A stretch of 64,000 nucleotides of DNA, from NCBI GenBank assembly GCA_965267245.1, contig OZ253939.1, forward strand, positions 3,472,001-3,536,000, read 5' to 3'. The position numbers and the translations under genes were made by a program. This document shows positions 63,231 through 64,000 of this stretch, in pieces; within the stretch, counting starts at the first letter, position 1; every line of letters starts with the position of its first letter. Under the pieces are notes generated by a model. It did no database searches. It saw nothing but the letters and a program-made list of their open reading frames with translations, and was not told the origin of the DNA. The stretch comes from JANSWY01 sp965267245 (GTDB taxonomy: Bacteria > Bacteroidota > Bacteroidia > Cytophagales > Cyclobacteriaceae).

Positions 63231-63422
63231 TCACATAGCTTGCTGATGAAAATGTCTGTTGAGAATTACCAGATATATATGTCCAAAATTCTCATAACAC
63301 CAATCTTTTAGTTTAGAAATTTCTTCATCTACAAGAGTTTTAAGGGCTTTTCGCAGTTCCTTCTCGAAAAGCCATCTATCAAAACTCACTTTTGAAAGAA
63401 TAGTTTTGAAGTATTCGAGCAT
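63231..63422 (-). CDS. Small conserved-looking protein, 63 aa
   Basis: This 63-residue protein opens with MLEYFKTILSKVSFDRWLFE, then LRKALKTLVDEEISKLKDWC and HIYLVILN, a mostly helical profile. No signal. Short proteins with this start (YFKTIL.KVSFD...FEKEL.KAL) seem familiar from Bacteroidota genomes, but I cannot name a family or function. A strong terminator just after its stop supports a real, separately transcribed gene. Confidence 0.72.
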   Translation of the reverse strand: MLEYFKTILSKVSFDRWLFEKELRKALKTLVDEEISKLKDWCYENFGHIYLVILNRHFHQQAM

Positions 63423-63570
63423 AAAATTCTAAATTTTTGTTAAAAAATTAACACTTACTTTCCTCAAGACGTAAAAGAACTCGTTAATAAATTCAGGTTG
63501 ATTAATTTAGCAAAAATTGGCCTAATAATCAAGACTTAAAATCAATTTGTAAACGTTTGCATAAATCATA

Positions 63571-64000
63571 ATGTTTCATTTACAAAAAGGAAATATTCTC
63601 ATTTACAGTAGCTTAGCCTTCATCTTAAGCTTTCTGGTATTCGCTCATTCAGCTAATGCACAGGAAGTTAAGGTGCAGCTAGGTCCAGGTGAAATTGCTC
63701 TGAACCAACCTTTCACCATTACAGTAACCATTCAGAATGAAAACCTGAGAAGTATCAACGACTTTCCAGATATACCAGGATTTTCTAAGGCCAATATAAG
63801 TAGTTCGAGCACTACAAACTACATCAATGGTAGAATGTCCTCTTCCCAGAGCCGAACACTCAACTATATTCCTCAAAAGGAGGGAACTTTTAAACTACTC
63901 CCTTTCTCAGTAGAAGTAAATGGTAAAAGAATTACTTCTCCCGGAAAAACAATCAAGGTAGGTCCTCCAGCAAAACGTCAAAGAAGAAGTTTTTTTGACA
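63571..64000 (+). CDS. batD: BatD-like protein, 5' part (cut by right edge)
   Basis: The gene runs off the right edge; 143 residues are visible. It has a signal peptide (about 1-30, ending HSANAQ) and begins the mature part EVKVQLGPGEIALNQPFTIT, followed by FPDIPGFSKANISSSSTTNY, which is the typical start of the BatD (oxygen-tolerance) family with an N-terminal Ig-like fold. BatD is an inner-membrane, periplasm-facing protein in the batABCDE cluster of Bacteroidota, linked to aerotolerance. The rest of the protein and the cluster lie beyond the window. Confidence 0.88.
   Translation, partial: MFHLQKGNILIYSSLAFILSFLVFAHSANAQEVKVQLGPGEIALNQPFTITVTIQNENLRSINDFPDIPGFSKANISSSSTTNYINGRMSSSQSRTLNYIPQKEGTFKLLPFSVEVNGKRITSPGKTIKVGPPAKRQRRSFFD

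Noticed and set aside
63679..63876. Minus-strand frame of 65 codons near the right edge
   Set aside because: It is antisense to the BatD-like gene, which has a clear signal peptide and family start.

Overview
The window is AT-rich bacterial chromosome, densely coded on both strands. It almost certainly comes from a member of the Bacteroidota, most likely a marine-type Cytophagales. The evidence is a SusC/SusD pair, DUF4270 and DUF4212 proteins, a SecA without the usual C-terminal zinc tail, an S16 with a long acidic tail, start codons without Shine-Dalgarno sequences, and repeated matches to the Bacteroidota -7 promoter element TAnnTTTG. I see no rRNA, tRNA, CRISPR array, prophage or complete insertion sequence.

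Left part (1-10573): a probable acquisition and breakdown locus for an organophosphorus compound. One arm, on the minus strand, encodes a SusC/SusD outer-membrane importer, a secreted alkaline-phosphatase-superfamily hydrolase and a lipoprotein metallophosphoesterase that runs off the left edge. The other arm, also minus, is a tightly overlapping operon of a DUF5690 (MFS-like) transporter, a PhnZ-like HD-domain oxygenase homologue and a TIGR03364-type FAD oxidoreductase, both families linked to phosphonate catabolism. A XRE-cupin regulator sits between the arms. This is the most original system in the window.

10674-17044: the 2-oxoglutarate dehydrogenase operon (sucA, sucB, lpdA) with two small extra genes between sucB and lpdA, closed by a clear terminator. 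17348-19787: rpsP-rimM-trmD-rplS translation cluster, where rplS has its own promoter. 19855-28880: dapF, secA, a SPOR lipoprotein, an M20 amidohydrolase, a Na/Pi cotransporter, two small membrane-associated proteins and an AraC regulator. 29004-33637: acyl-CoA dehydrogenase, zinc metallopeptidase, heptose-phosphate adenylyltransferase, a UPF0104 membrane protein, and panD and panC.

33745-46794: a stand-alone glycogen-synthase N-terminal domain, a DUF4270 lipoprotein, glmS, a RidA protein, gltX, a lysine/alanine-dehydrogenase-like enzyme, rho, serS, an acetyltransferase, an unknown membrane protein and an unknown secreted protein.

46866-58615: an acetate-uptake and activation region, all minus strand. 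It holds a DnaQ-like exonuclease, a cNMP/CBS/DUF294 protein, acetyl-CoA synthetase, a receiver-only response regulator, a transporter-histidine kinase with a small two-helix partner, a VC_2705-type symporter with its DUF4212 small subunit, and an outer-membrane porin. Next to it is a lone IS1-type zinc-ribbon/HTH protein bracketed by inverted AT-rich repeats.

58608-64000: ZIP transporter, methyltransferase, ApbE flavin transferase, ruvB, queG, a small protein and the start of a BatD-like gene cut by the right edge.
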